Part shown: piece by piece, positions 7,819 to 15,530 of the stretch
How positions within the stretch are numbered: the first letter of the stretch is position 1
Layout of the letters: the number at the start of each line of letters is the position of its first letter
Source: Mesorhizobium sp. B2-4-3
Lineage (GTDB): Bacteria; Pseudomonadota; Alphaproteobacteria; Rhizobiales; Rhizobiaceae
Direction: 5' to 3'
DNA: 63,271 nucleotides
Assembly (NCBI RefSeq): GCF_006442815.1
Contig: NZ_VFVL01000034.1
Coordinates: 1 to 63,271, forward strand
Translations under genes and position numbers: made by a program
The notes under the pieces: model-generated
Databases searched by the model: none
Seen by the model: only the letters and a program-made list of their open reading frames with translations
Told to the model about the DNA's origin: nothing

Positions 7819-8739
7819 TCACCCCTCCGCCGGCGCCTTCGCCGCCCTGCGCCGCACCCGCCTTGCGGTGTGCTTCTGCTTCTTCGCGGTCAGCTCGTTC
7901 ATCGCGTCGAGCTGCATCTGCTGCATTTCGGCCAGCCGCGTCCATTGGCGCGAGATGAGGTAGTCGAGCTTTTCGTGCAGGTGCCGCACTTCAAGCTCGG
8001 CCTTGAGGTTGACGCGGTACTCGTTGAAGGAACGCAGGCGGTCTTTCACCTCCTGGCGCTTCTGGCTCATCATGATCACCGGCGCCTGGATGGCGGCGAT
8101 GCAGGAGAGCATCAGGTTGAGCAGGATGAAGGGATAGGGGTCGAAGGCACCGGTGGTGCCTTCGAACAGGTTGATGCCGATCCAGACCAGCAGGATGGCT
8201 GCGAAGGAGATCAGGAACCACCAGCTACCGCCAAAGGCGGCCATGTTGTCGGAGACGCGGTCGGGAAACGTCCGGTGTTCCTCGAACTCCTCCTCCGAGT
8301 TTTCCGAAATCGTGTCCTGTTTCGCGATCGATTCCACCACCTGGCGGTCGAGCTCGGAGAATTCGCCGTGCTCCTGCTGCAGCAATTCCTCCATGTAGCG
8401 CATGCGATAGCGGCCGAGCTCCTCGCGGCTGACGCGGGCGCCGCGCGGCAGGTCGGGATGGTCGGAGCGGATGCGGTCGGCAAGGCTGGGCCGCAGATCG
8501 TCGATGCGCACCAGGTCGCGCTTGCGGAATTTTCGCCCCGATATCGCCGAGGGTTTTTTCTTCGGCTTGACCCTGGTCGTGCCCGGAACATGCGGCTCGG
8601 AATCCGGCACGTCCGGCGCTTCGAGGATCTCGTCGGCGGCGGCTTGCGCATCTTCCGGCACCGTCTCCGCCTCGAGATATTCGCCGGCGATGTCGTTCTC
8701 GTCGTCGGGCTGCGCGGACGCCTTCGGGTCGCCTGCCAT
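7819..8739 (-). CDS. DUF1003 membrane protein
   Basis: A 306-residue protein. The N-terminal ~85 residues are acidic and Pro/Ala-rich and probably disordered. The middle contains a soluble segment (LRPSLADRIRSDHPDLPRGA), and residues ~165-260 form a DUF1003 domain: DRVSDNMAAFGGSWWFL, a membrane helix around FAAILLVWIGINLF, DPYPFILLNLMLSC and a second helix ending IQAPVIMMSQKRQ. A charged cytoplasmic tail ends in an Arg/Lys-rich cluster. The start follows AGGAG at good spacing. Cellular function is unknown; DUF1003 proteins are inner-membrane proteins sometimes linked to cyclic-nucleotide or stress regulation. It is monocistronic. Confidence 0.85.
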   Translation of the reverse strand: MAGDPKASAQPDDENDIAGEYLEAETVPEDAQAAADEILEAPDVPDSEPHVPGTTRVKPKKKPSAISGRKFRKRDLVRIDDLRPSLADRIRSDHPDLPRGARVSREELGRYRMRYMEELLQQEHGEFSELDRQVVESIAKQDTISENSEEEFEEHRTFPDRVSDNMAAFGGSWWFLISFAAILLVWIGINLFEGTTGAFDPYPFILLNLMLSCIAAIQAPVIMMSQKRQEVKDRLRSFNEYRVNLKAELEVRHLHEKLDYLISRQWTRLAEMQQMQLDAMNELTAKKQKHTARRVRRRAAKAPAEG

Positions 8740-9110
8740 GGTCGGTGCTCCTGTTCGCGGGCTTTGCGGCTACGATACGCCAAGCCGGCGCAGCATATCC
8801 ATTGCCAGTGTGAATCCCGTGTGACCGAACAAGTTCTTGTGATGGGCTGCGGGGCGGGCTTGCCCGGCCGCACTCGCATAGGGCGGCGCTCGCCCCCTCA
8901 TCCGGCCGCTTACGCGGCCACCTTCGCCCCGACGGGGAGAAGAGGCTGGCGCCAACGCTGGCAATCTCCTCTCCCTCGGGGGGTCCGAAGGACGGGCGAG
9001 ACCCGTGGCTCGCCCCGGAATGGTCAGCCGAGCGAAGCGGAGGCTGGGTGAGGGGGAGCGCCGCCGGAGATTCTCGCCACCCCTGGAGCAATCGTCTTCG
9101 CCGGCTGGCC
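8740..9110. repeat. intergenic region with decayed palindromic repeat sequence
   Basis: No gene is evident between the DUF1003 gene and the stress-protein promoter. From about 8890 to 9060 the DNA has the GC-rich, imperfectly self-complementary texture seen in other gaps of this window (for example 27760-27940), with segments such as CCCGACGGGGAGAAGAGG and GGCTGGGTGAGGGGG. I read it as one or two degraded copies of a dispersed intergenic repeat. Confidence 0.45.
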
Positions 9111-9124
9111 TTGATCCAGATCAA
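9111..9124. promoter_or_regulatory. FNR/FixK-type binding site (anaerobox) upstream of the stress protein
   Basis: TTGATCCAGATCAA is an exact match to the FNR/FixK/FnrN consensus TTGAT-N4-ATCAA. It is centred 118 bp before the ATG of the universal stress protein gene, with AT-containing -10-like sequences (TGATAG, ACTATA) 25-40 bp downstream. In rhizobia FixK and FnrN activate genes under microaerobic and symbiotic conditions, so low-oxygen induction of the downstream gene is likely. The exact distance to the transcription start cannot be fixed from sequence alone. Confidence 0.8.
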
Positions 9125-9235
9125 GCCAGCCCCTGTGGCGGGCCTGATAGGCTGACTATATCGAAACCAGGCCTGAGCGTTCAGGCTCCCGCCACCTGGG
9201 GCGCGCGGCGCCCCGAGAAATGAGGGATCGCCACC

Positions 9236-9685
9236 ATGTACAAGAAAATCCTGATCGCCACCGACGGTTCGGAACTCGCCCAGAAGGGCGTCGCTCACGG
9301 GCTGGAACTGGCCAAGGGCCTCGGCGCCACCGTGGCTTTCGTCACCGTCTCCGAGCAATTCCCGGCGCTCGCCTGGGGCGGCGCCATGGCCGGCTACGTC
9401 GCCGCCGACGAACTGGTCAACTATGAGGAAAGCGCGCGCAAATACGGCCGCGAGGTGCTCGACAAATGCAAGGCCGAGGCCGATGCGAAGGGCGTGGCCT
9501 CCAGGGGCATCCATATCGAGAACCGCACGCCCGCCGAGGCGATTCTCGAAGTTGCGGGCGCCGAAGGCAGCGACCTCATCGTCATGGCCTCGCACGGCCG
9601 CCGCGGCCTCGGCCGCCTGGTTCTGGGCAGCCAGACGGCGGAAGTGGTGTCGCTGACGGAGATCCCGGTGCTGGTGGTTCGGTAG
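9236..9685 (+). CDS. universal stress protein, UspA family
   Basis: A 149-residue single Usp domain: N-terminal strand YKKILIATDGSELA, and the C-terminal ATP-binding signature GRRGLGRLVLGSQTAEVV followed by the closing strand IPVLVVR. This G-x2-G-x9-G-S arrangement marks the ATP-binding UspA subclass. Usp proteins help survival under starvation, oxidative or oxygen-limitation stress and act in the cytoplasm. The gene stands alone with a long leader containing a perfect FNR/FixK box, pointing to microaerobic control. Confidence 0.93.
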   Translation: MYKKILIATDGSELAQKGVAHGLELAKGLGATVAFVTVSEQFPALAWGGAMAGYVAADELVNYEESARKYGREVLDKCKAEADAKGVASRGIHIENRTPAEAILEVAGAEGSDLIVMASHGRRGLGRLVLGSQTAEVVSLTEIPVLVVR

Positions 9686-9741
9686 GGTCCGCCGATATTC
9701 AGGTGAGGCCGGCCTGCGCGGGGCGGCGCCTCCCGTCAGTT

Positions 9742-9951
9742 CGTCATTCCAGGGCGGAGCGACGCGAAGCGTCGCGCAGACCCTGGAATCCATGCCGTTT
9801 CGCCTGCCGAAGAATGCAGCGGTGCAGAAAGAGGCTGTCTACGCTGGCGCTCCGGTGCCATTGTCTGCACCGTCGCGACGTTCACAGGTCACGGCATGGA
9901 TTCCAGGGTCTGCGCGCTTCGCTTTGCTCCCTGCTCCGCCCTGGAATGACG
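9742..9951. repeat. composite inverted repeat element, copy 1
   Basis: Arm 1 at 9742-9797 (CGTCATTCCAGGGCGGAGCG through GACCCTGGAATCCATGCCG) recurs in inverted orientation as arm 2 at 9892-9951. The roughly 95-bp centre includes GAATGCAGCGGTGCAGAA. The same organisation occurs at 12852-13030 and in weaker form at 14340-14500. Each arm is itself an imperfect palindrome. The whole would fold into a large cruciform or RNA stem and occupies nearly all of the gap between the stress-protein gene and the convergent dacF-type gene. No coding capacity is seen. Confidence 0.75.
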
Positions 9952-10016
9952 AAGGAACGGCTTCGCCGTCCCTCAGGCGTCATTCCGGAAGAGCGGCAGG
10001 CGCTCCTCGCGACCGC

Positions 10017-11069
10017 CTACTGCGCCGGCAGCAGCGGCGCGCTGGGCGACGCCAGATCCGCCGACGGCAGATCGGATGCCGGCGAACCCGGCAGCGCCGA
10101 CGCAGGCGTCGCCGAATCCGGTGGCGGCAGCCCTGGCAAAGCCGAGTCCGGCGGCGGCAATTGGGGAAGCGGCGAGCCCGGCTGCTGCCCGGAATACATC
10201 AGCCTGGGCTGGCTTGCATCGGCGGTCGTGGGCGCCACGCTGCGCTGGATCAGCGCCTCGACATGGTCGTTGCGCTGGCGCGCGGTATCGGCACCCATCA
10301 CCACCACGATCAGATGCCTGCCGTCGGCATTGTAGGAGGTGACGATGTTGTAGCCGGAAGCTCTTATGTAACCGGTCTTGATGCCGTCGACGCCGCGCAC
10401 CCGTCCCAGCATGTCGTTGTGGCCGCGCACCAGCCGGCCGCGGAACATGAAGTCGCTTTCGGAGAAATAGTGGAAGTGCTGCGGGAAGCGGTGTTCCAGC
10501 GCCATGCCCAGCACCGCCATGTCGCGCGCCGTGGTCACCTGGCCGTCGTCGGGCAGGCCGCAGGCATTGCGGAAACTGGTGCCGGTCATGCCGAGCGAGC
10601 GCGCCTTGGCGGTCATCATGGCGGCGAACTGGTCCTCCGAGCCGCCGCCCAGATATTCGCCCATGGCCACCGCCACGTCGTTGGCAGACTTCACCACCAT
10701 GGCGCGGATGGCGGAATCGACGTCGATCGTCTCGCCGCGACGGAAACGCAGTTTCGTCGGCGGCTGCGAGGCGGCGTGGTCGGAAACCGGGATCCGCGTT
10801 TCCTTGGTGACGCGGCCGGACTCCAGCGCCTCGAACAGCATGTAGAGCGTCATCATCTTGGTCAGCGACGCGGGATAGCGCTGCGACCTCGAATTGACCT
10901 CGAACAGGGTCTTGCCGGACGAAGCGTCGACCACGATCGCCGCATATTTCTGCGGTTGCGCCGGCACGGTCAGCACGCTTTCCGGCGGCGTCGTGGTGCA
11001 GCCGGCAACCAGCGCGAGCAATGCCAATACGGCGATGAGTTTCTGGAGGAAAGGGAAGGGACGGGGCAA
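10017..11069 (-). CDS. D-alanyl-D-alanine carboxypeptidase (penicillin-binding protein, S11 family), lipoprotein
   Basis: A 350-residue serine peptidase with SLTK at 68-71 (nucleophile S68), SAN at 128-130 and KTG at 231-233, the triad of low-molecular-mass PBPs that trim pentapeptide stem peptides. The N-terminus has a hydrophobic segment ending in the lipobox LVAG-C24, so the protein is predicted to be a lipoprotein in the periplasm. After about residue 275 the tail is Pro/Ser/Ala-rich and repetitive (LPQLPPPDSALPGLPPPDSA), likely a flexible linker. The predicted start is TTG with a weak ribosome-binding site and is uncertain by a few codons. It is monocistronic. Confidence 0.88.
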   Translation of the reverse strand: MPRPFPFLQKLIAVLALLALVAGCTTTPPESVLTVPAQPQKYAAIVVDASSGKTLFEVNSRSQRYPASLTKMMTLYMLFEALESGRVTKETRIPVSDHAASQPPTKLRFRRGETIDVDSAIRAMVVKSANDVAVAMGEYLGGGSEDQFAAMMTAKARSLGMTGTSFRNACGLPDDGQVTTARDMAVLGMALEHRFPQHFHYFSESDFMFRGRLVRGHNDMLGRVRGVDGIKTGYIRASGYNIVTSYNADGRHLIVVVMGADTARQRNDHVEALIQRSVAPTTADASQPRLMYSGQQPGSPLPQLPPPDSALPGLPPPDSATPASALPGSPASDLPSADLASPSAPLLPAQ

Positions 11070-11719
11070 GACTTGTTCTAAAGCTGTTGCTAAGATGCGG
11101 CGAAGCTAGCGTAACCCATGCGCCGCGTCCAACTGGTTAACGCGCACAGCAAGGCATTTGCCCAGGTTTTGGAGGTTCGCGCTGCTGGCGACGCTGCCAA
11201 TCTCCCCCCTTGCGGGGGAGATGCCCGGCAGGGCAGAGGGGGATGCTGTCCGGCCGGCGTGGCCTTCGTCATTCTAGGGCGGAGCAAGGAGCGAAGCGAC
11301 GCGCGCAGACCCTAGAATCCATGCCGTGACGGTTGAGAGCCGCCGCAGTCCAGGACGGCCAGCGCTTCGATGACATTTCACGCTGGATGGCGTCAGTGAT
11401 GTCGAGATACTCCTCACCAGACGGGACGCTGCACACCGTAACGGCTGGTCAAGCGGGCGCCTTGGCTAGTCTTGCGCTAGGCATGCGACGAGCAAGGTCG
11501 CTGGTGACGGCGTTGATCGTCGCCATCGCCATGGTGCTGCTCCATCTCTCCCTTGTGGGGGAGAAAGGATTTTCACGATCTTGGCGGAGCTAAGTCGTAG
11601 AAAATCCAAGAGAGGGATTTCACAGGGCGCAAGCGCAGTGATGCAAAATGCTGGTTGCTCCGCTTGCGCGCGCTCCATCGAACAGGCTTTGCTTGCGCAA
11701 AGATTCGCGGGAGGCATTC
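11070..11719. other. long intergenic gap with two repeat copies
   Basis: No convincing gene was found in these 650 bp. A GC-rich palindromic element lies at about 11198-11245 (CTCCCCCCTTGCGGGGGAG then ATGCCCGGCAGGGCAGAGGG) and recurs, in the opposite orientation, at the very end of the window. A single arm of the composite repeat family lies at 11268-11327 (CGTCATTCTAGGGCGGAGCA through CCCTAGAATCCATGCCGTGAC). The remainder shows only short frames. Confidence 0.6.
11268..11327. repeat. single arm of the composite inverted repeat family
   Basis: CGTCATTCTAGGGCGGAGCA followed by AGGAGCGAAGCGACGCGCGC and GACCCTAGAATCCATGCCGT. Outer TTCTAGGG and CCCTAGAA pair, giving an imperfect stem of about 50 bp. 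It matches the arms at 9742, 12852 and 14340. No clear inverted partner arm was seen downstream of this copy. Confidence 0.75.
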
Positions 11720-12826
11720 ATGGACACGCTCACCATCGGCGCAAAAGGCATCTCGGTCTCGCTCGATCTCGCCGTCGGCCATATCGCCGCCATGGACATC
11801 GAAGCCGACGGCCGCGTTCTAAAACCCCTGCACCGCGCGCCCTGGGTCGGTTCGCCGCGCCAGAGCCTGCCGGAAACCCTGCCCGAAGGCACGGTCCGCC
11901 TGTCCGGCGATTTCCTTTGCGCGCCCTTCTCCACCAGCGACGTCGAGGTCGCACCCCTGCATGGCTGGCCGGCCAACAGTCAGTGGGACGTCGTCGAGAA
12001 CGGCGCGGTTCCCGGCGGCTGGCGCGCGGTGTTCCGGCTGCGCCGCAAGGTGATGGGCGCCACCATCGACAAGGTCTTCACGCTGCGCGATGGCCATCCC
12101 TTCCTCTACCAGGAGCACATCTTTTCCGGCGGTTCCGGCGCGATCTCCGTCGCCCACCATCCGATGACGGTGATGAAGGGCGGCGGCCGGTTGGCCTTCT
12201 CGCCGAAGCGCATGGCCGTCACGCCCCCGACGCCGCCGGAGCCAGATCCGGCGCGCGGCCGCTTCATGCTGGCCTATCCGGCCCGCACCACCGACCTCAC
12301 GCGGTTCCCGCTCGCCGCCGGCGGCACAACCGACCTCACCGACTACCGCATGGAAGACAGGCGCGAGGATTTCATAACCCTGGTCGAGGCGGATCACGGC
12401 GGCCCGGGCTGGACGGCTATTGCCCGCCGCGCCGAGCGGGATCTGGTGCTGGTGCTGAAGAACCCGGCCGAACTGCCGGTGACCATGCTGTGGTTCTCGA
12501 ATGGCGGCCGCGACTACGCCCCCTGGAGCGGCCGCCACGTCGGCGTGCTCGGCGTCGAGGACGGCCGCACGGCCGTCGGCCACGCCGATTCGCTCGGCGA
12601 CAACTGGTTGAAGCATGAAGGCGTGGCCACAGCCTTCGCGCTCGCCGAGGGACGGTCGATCTCCTTCCGCCATGTCATCGGTGGGGTGCCGTTTGCCGAA
12701 GCCGAGCCGCCGAGCGGCCTGGAGGCGGCACCTGACCGCTTGCGCCTCGTCACCGCCGGCGGCACGGCGCGGGAGCTGCCGTTCGACGGCGGGTTCCTGC
12801 GCATCGGCCGCCCGGTTCCTGCGTGA
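11720..12826 (+). CDS. aldose 1-epimerase (mutarotase)-like protein
   Basis: A 368-residue beta-sandwich-type protein resembling galactose-mutarotase-like sugar epimerases: an N-terminal ISVSLDLAVGHIAAMDI, a central LYQEHIFSGGSGAISVAHHPMTV block, and C-terminal LVLVLKNPAELPVTMLWFSNGG. The start is placed at the ATG preceded by GGAGG, not at the upstream in-frame ATG (11648), because of this ribosome-binding site and the family length. The substrate is unknown. It would act in the cytoplasm, since no signal peptide is visible. The family call is moderate because classical catalytic His/Glu positions were not confirmed. Confidence 0.7.
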   Translation: MDTLTIGAKGISVSLDLAVGHIAAMDIEADGRVLKPLHRAPWVGSPRQSLPETLPEGTVRLSGDFLCAPFSTSDVEVAPLHGWPANSQWDVVENGAVPGGWRAVFRLRRKVMGATIDKVFTLRDGHPFLYQEHIFSGGSGAISVAHHPMTVMKGGGRLAFSPKRMAVTPPTPPEPDPARGRFMLAYPARTTDLTRFPLAAGGTTDLTDYRMEDRREDFITLVEADHGGPGWTAIARRAERDLVLVLKNPAELPVTMLWFSNGGRDYAPWSGRHVGVLGVEDGRTAVGHADSLGDNWLKHEGVATAFALAEGRSISFRHVIGGVPFAEAEPPSGLEAAPDRLRLVTAGGTARELPFDGGFLRIGRPVPA

Positions 12827-12851
12827 GAGGTCGGCCAGCGCCTGGGAGTTC

Positions 12852-13030
12852 GTCATTCCAGGGCGGAGCAAGGAGCGTAGCGACGCAGCGCAGACCCTGG
12901 AATCCATTCCGTGACCTTGGCCGAAGAGTGCAGCAGAGCAGAATTCCGTATCGCCGCACCGCTTCAAAGTCGCGGCATGATCCTCGGGTCTGCACGCGTC
13001 GCTTCGCTCCTTGCTCCGCCCGTGGATGAC
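12852..13030. repeat. composite inverted repeat element, copy 2
   Basis: Arm 1 at about 12852-12912 (CGTCATTCCAGGGCGGAGCA ... GACCCTGGAATCCATTCCGT), a centre carrying GAGTGCAGCAGAGCAGAATTC, and a diverged inverted arm 2 at about 12974-13030 (CGGCATGATCCTCGGGTCTG ... CTCCGCCCGTGGATGACGAC). The layout matches the copies at 9742 and 14340. It fills most of the 336-bp gap before the kinase gene. Confidence 0.72.
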
Positions 13031-13162
13031 GACGGGATCCCGGCTAATCTCGAAGGCGGGAGACTGCCAACACGCGGTCAAAACGTTGGCATCTAGAACG
13101 AGGTTTGAAATTTCCATCTTTCACCGCCAAGATGCCGGCTGAGCCGCAGCCGGAAAGCCCCG

Positions 13163-13777
13163 ATGTCCGAGATCGCCCATATCACAGCCGCCATCTTCAA
13201 GCGCGCCGGCGGAGCCAGGCGCTTCGTTGTCGCCATCGCCGGTCCGCCGGGCTCCGGCAAGTCGACACTCTCTGCTGCATTGCATGAGCTGCTGCCGGAA
13301 GGCACATCCGAGATCGTGCCGATGGACGGCTTCCATTATGACGACATCATTCTCAACCGTCGCGGCCTGCGCCCCCGCAAGGGCGCGCCGGAAACCTTCG
13401 ATTTCGCCGGCCTCGAGACGCTCTTGAAGCGCATCCGCTCCGGCGAACCCGATATCGCGATTCCCGTGTTCGACCGCAGCATCGAACTGTCGCGCGCGGC
13501 GGCCGAAATCGTCGGCGCCGACACCAAGTTCATCTTGGTCGAGGGCAACTACCTGCTGCTCGACGAGGAGCCGTGGTCGCGGCTGGCGCCTTTGTTCGAC
13601 TTCACCATCTTCGTCGACGTGCCGCGGGGCGAGCTCGAGCGCCGCCTGATGGAGCGCTGGCGGGAGCATGGCAAGTCCGACGAGGACGCCCGCGCCTGGA
13701 TCGCCTCCAACGACATGCCCAACATCGAGCGCGTGCTGGCGCGGCGCCGGCCGGCCGACATGGTCATTGCTCAATGA
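13163..13777 (+). CDS. P-loop nucleoside/sugar kinase-like protein (uridine kinase/phosphoribulokinase superfamily)
   Basis: A 204-residue cytoplasmic P-loop protein with Walker A GPPGSGKST at 27-35, a substrate-site block VPMDGFHYDD, the FILVEGNYLLLDEEPW segment typical of uridine-kinase/pantothenate-kinase-like enzymes, and a lid-like LERRLMERWREHGKSDEDA. Rhizobial relatives are often labelled nucleoside triphosphate hydrolase or fructose-transport kinase FrcK. The true phosphate acceptor cannot be told from sequence. No sugar transporter flanks this copy. The gene appears monocistronic. Confidence 0.8.
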   Translation: MSEIAHITAAIFKRAGGARRFVVAIAGPPGSGKSTLSAALHELLPEGTSEIVPMDGFHYDDIILNRRGLRPRKGAPETFDFAGLETLLKRIRSGEPDIAIPVFDRSIELSRAAAEIVGADTKFILVEGNYLLLDEEPWSRLAPLFDFTIFVDVPRGELERRLMERWREHGKSDEDARAWIASNDMPNIERVLARRRPADMVIAQ

Positions 13778-13878
13778 CCTTGGTGATTGGTTAACCTGCT
13801 CAATTTTCAATATTTTTCGGCGGGAACTTTAAGGTTTTCACGCCGTTATGACCCTATCCCGAATTGTCCGGCGCCGGA

Positions 13879-13920
13879 GCAATTCCAGGAAGGCGCGCAC
13901 CGCTTTGCCTCCGGAATTGC
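13879..13920. repeat. GCAATTCC...GGAATTGC palindromic repeat element
   Basis: GCAATTCC at 13879 pairs with GGAATTGC at 13913, giving a perfect 8-bp terminal stem with internal GC-rich sequence. Related copies lie at 45756-45799, 61771-61805 and, degenerate, at 59363-59423. It sits in the 5' leader of the following small gene and could fold in the transcript. Confidence 0.7.
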
Positions 13921-13947
13921 AAAAAAGAAAATGACAGGAGCCGTCAG

Positions 13948-14268
13948 ATGACAACCAACAGCAGAAAGCCCGCGCCCAAGAAAAGCAGGGCCAACCAATC
14001 CAGGGCGGCGACGCAGGCCAAGGCTGACGCCAGCCCCGCAATAACGAAAGACGCCAAGCCGACTTTCGGCAAGGCGGCGCCGAAGAAAGTGACGCCTGGC
14101 GCTGCCCACAAGGTCGCGGCCAAGAGCGTGAAACATGCCAAGTCGCCGGCTGGCAAGTCGGGGCCGATCCGCACCGTGGCCAGCGTCGCGACAGGAGCGG
14201 TCGTTGCGACCGCTAGGCTCGCGGCTTCCGTGTTCGGCCGCGGCGGCGCCAAGGCCAAGGCGAAATAG
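13948..14268 (+). CDS. small Lys/Ala-rich basic protein
   Basis: A 106-residue, strongly basic and low-complexity protein (PAPKKSRANQSRAATQAKA..., AAPKKVTPGAAHKVAAKS), ending in a more hydrophobic helix TVASVATGAVVATARLAAS and FGRGGAKAKAK. The start is the ATG behind AGGAG. The ORF extends upstream only through a repeat element, so the shorter form is preferred. The composition recalls histone H1-like bacterial proteins, with possible DNA or RNA binding, but there is no diagnostic domain and function is unknown. Confidence 0.65.
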   Translation: MTTNSRKPAPKKSRANQSRAATQAKADASPAITKDAKPTFGKAAPKKVTPGAAHKVAAKSVKHAKSPAGKSGPIRTVASVATGAVVATARLAASVFGRGGAKAKAK

Positions 14269-14339
14269 CGCCTTTACGCGATTCCGGACGGCGAAGTCGC
14301 CGAGCCGGACCTTCGCGATTGGCCACCACGACAGCTCGG

Positions 14340-14500
14340 TCGTCATTCTAGGGCGGAGCAAGGAGCGAAGCGATGCGCGCAGACCCTAGAATCCATTCCG
14401 TGACGCTAAGGCGTTGCAACGTTTACAGAATTCTGCACCGTTGCACTCTACGGCAAGGGCCACGGCATGGATACTCGGGTCAAGCCCGAGTATGACGACG
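14340..14500. repeat. composite inverted repeat element, copy 3
   Basis: Arm 1 at 14340-14402 (CGTCATTCTAGGGCGGAGCA ... GACCCTAGAATCCATTCCGT) is close to the other copies. The centre contains GAATTCTGCACCGTTGCACTC, the reverse complement of the core seen in copy 2, and a shortened arm 2 (CGGCATGGATACTCGGGTC, then GACCCGAGTAT-like pairing) ends near 14500. This copy therefore has its core in the opposite orientation. Confidence 0.65.
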
Positions 14501-14548
14501 TGACGGGGGTTTCGGCTAATCTCCAACGTGGGCGCTAGCCGCGCCCGC

Positions 14549-14690
14549 TTAGCCCACCGCCACCTTCAGCCAAAGCGCCTTTTTGCCGAGCGTCGAAACC
14601 AGCCCGGCATGGGCCGCGCGATCGACCTCGGTCAAGCGCGCCCGCAGGGCTTTTTTGTTGCGCCCACCGCTGCACGTTTCCCGAAGCTAC
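14549..14690 (-). pseudogene. possible 3' remnant of an unidentified gene
   Basis: The minus strand downstream of the GST gene reads in one frame to a TAA stop with protein-like composition, ending VDRAAHAGLVSTLGKKALWL-KVAVG. No start codon or upstream continuation exists, because the frame runs into the GST gene. It may be the tail of a lost gene or chance. The parent family was not recognised. Confidence 0.22.
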
Positions 14691-14691
14691 T

Positions 14692-15396
14692 TCAGCCCTT
14701 CGCCGGGATGGTAAGACCCCGCTTCACCGCCGGCCGCGCCAGGCCGCGCTCCAGCCATTCGGCGACGGTCGGGAAATCATCGAAGCCGACCAGTTCCCGC
14801 GCCTCGTAGAAACCGATCAGGTTGCGTACCCAGCCCAGCATCGACACATCGGCGATGGTGTAGTCGTCGTCCATGATCCACTTGCGGCCCTTCAGGCGCG
14901 TTTCGACCACGCCGATCAGCCGCCGCGACTCGTCGCGGTAACGCTCCAGCGGCCGCTTGTCGGCAATCTCGCGCCCGGCGAATTTGTGGAAGAAGCCGAC
15001 CTGCCCGAAGATCGGGCCGATCGCCGCCATCTGGAAGAACACCCACTGGATCGTCTCGTAGCGCCGCGCCGGATCGGCGGGAATGAGCTTGCCGGTCTTG
15101 TCGGCCAGATAGAGCAGGATGGCGCCGGACTCGAACAAGCCGATCGGCTTGCCGCCCGGACCGTCCGGATCGATGATCGCCGGTATCTTGCCGTTCGGAT
15201 TGAGCGACAGGAATTCCGGTGTCCAGCTCTCGTTCTTGCCGATGTCGACGTAATGCGGCTCGTAGGGCAGGCCGATCTCCTCCAGCGCGATCGACGCCTT
15301 CACGCCGTTGGGCGTCGTGGCGGAATAGAGCTGCAGGCGATCGGGATGCTCGGCCGGCCAGCGCTTGGCGATCGGAAAGGCGGACAGGTCGGTCAT
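14692..15396 (-). CDS. glutathione S-transferase family protein
   Basis: A 234-residue cytoplasmic GST. The thioredoxin-like N-domain (about 20-105) has LYSATTPNGVKASIALEEIG, the cis-Pro block NGKIPAI and the GSH gamma-glutamyl contact FESGAIL. The all-helical C-domain ends with YTIADVSMLGWVRN. The layout with a DPDGPGGKP insertion before FESG resembles YfcG/YghU-like nu-class bacterial GSTs, which often act as disulfide-bond reductases on glutathione. It has no linked gene on the same strand. Confidence 0.88.
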   Translation of the reverse strand: MTDLSAFPIAKRWPAEHPDRLQLYSATTPNGVKASIALEEIGLPYEPHYVDIGKNESWTPEFLSLNPNGKIPAIIDPDGPGGKPIGLFESGAILLYLADKTGKLIPADPARRYETIQWVFFQMAAIGPIFGQVGFFHKFAGREIADKRPLERYRDESRRLIGVVETRLKGRKWIMDDDYTIADVSMLGWVRNLIGFYEARELVGFDDFPTVAEWLERGLARPAVKRGLTIPAKG

Positions 15397-15530
15397 CGAA
15401 AACTCCGGATGCGGATTGGCGCCGGGGCGACGCTCATGGCGGGTGAAGAAGAATTAAGACCCTGGCCGGCCGGGATCAATACGCCGCCAGCCGGCTTTGC
15501 CGTGCACCACAGTCAACCGGGTGGCTGCGA

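Noticed and set aside
7735..9051. A 438-codon plus-strand frame opposite the DUF1003 gene
   Set aside because: The minus-strand gene has a start with AGGAG, membrane helices and family motifs. The plus frame also runs through repeat DNA.
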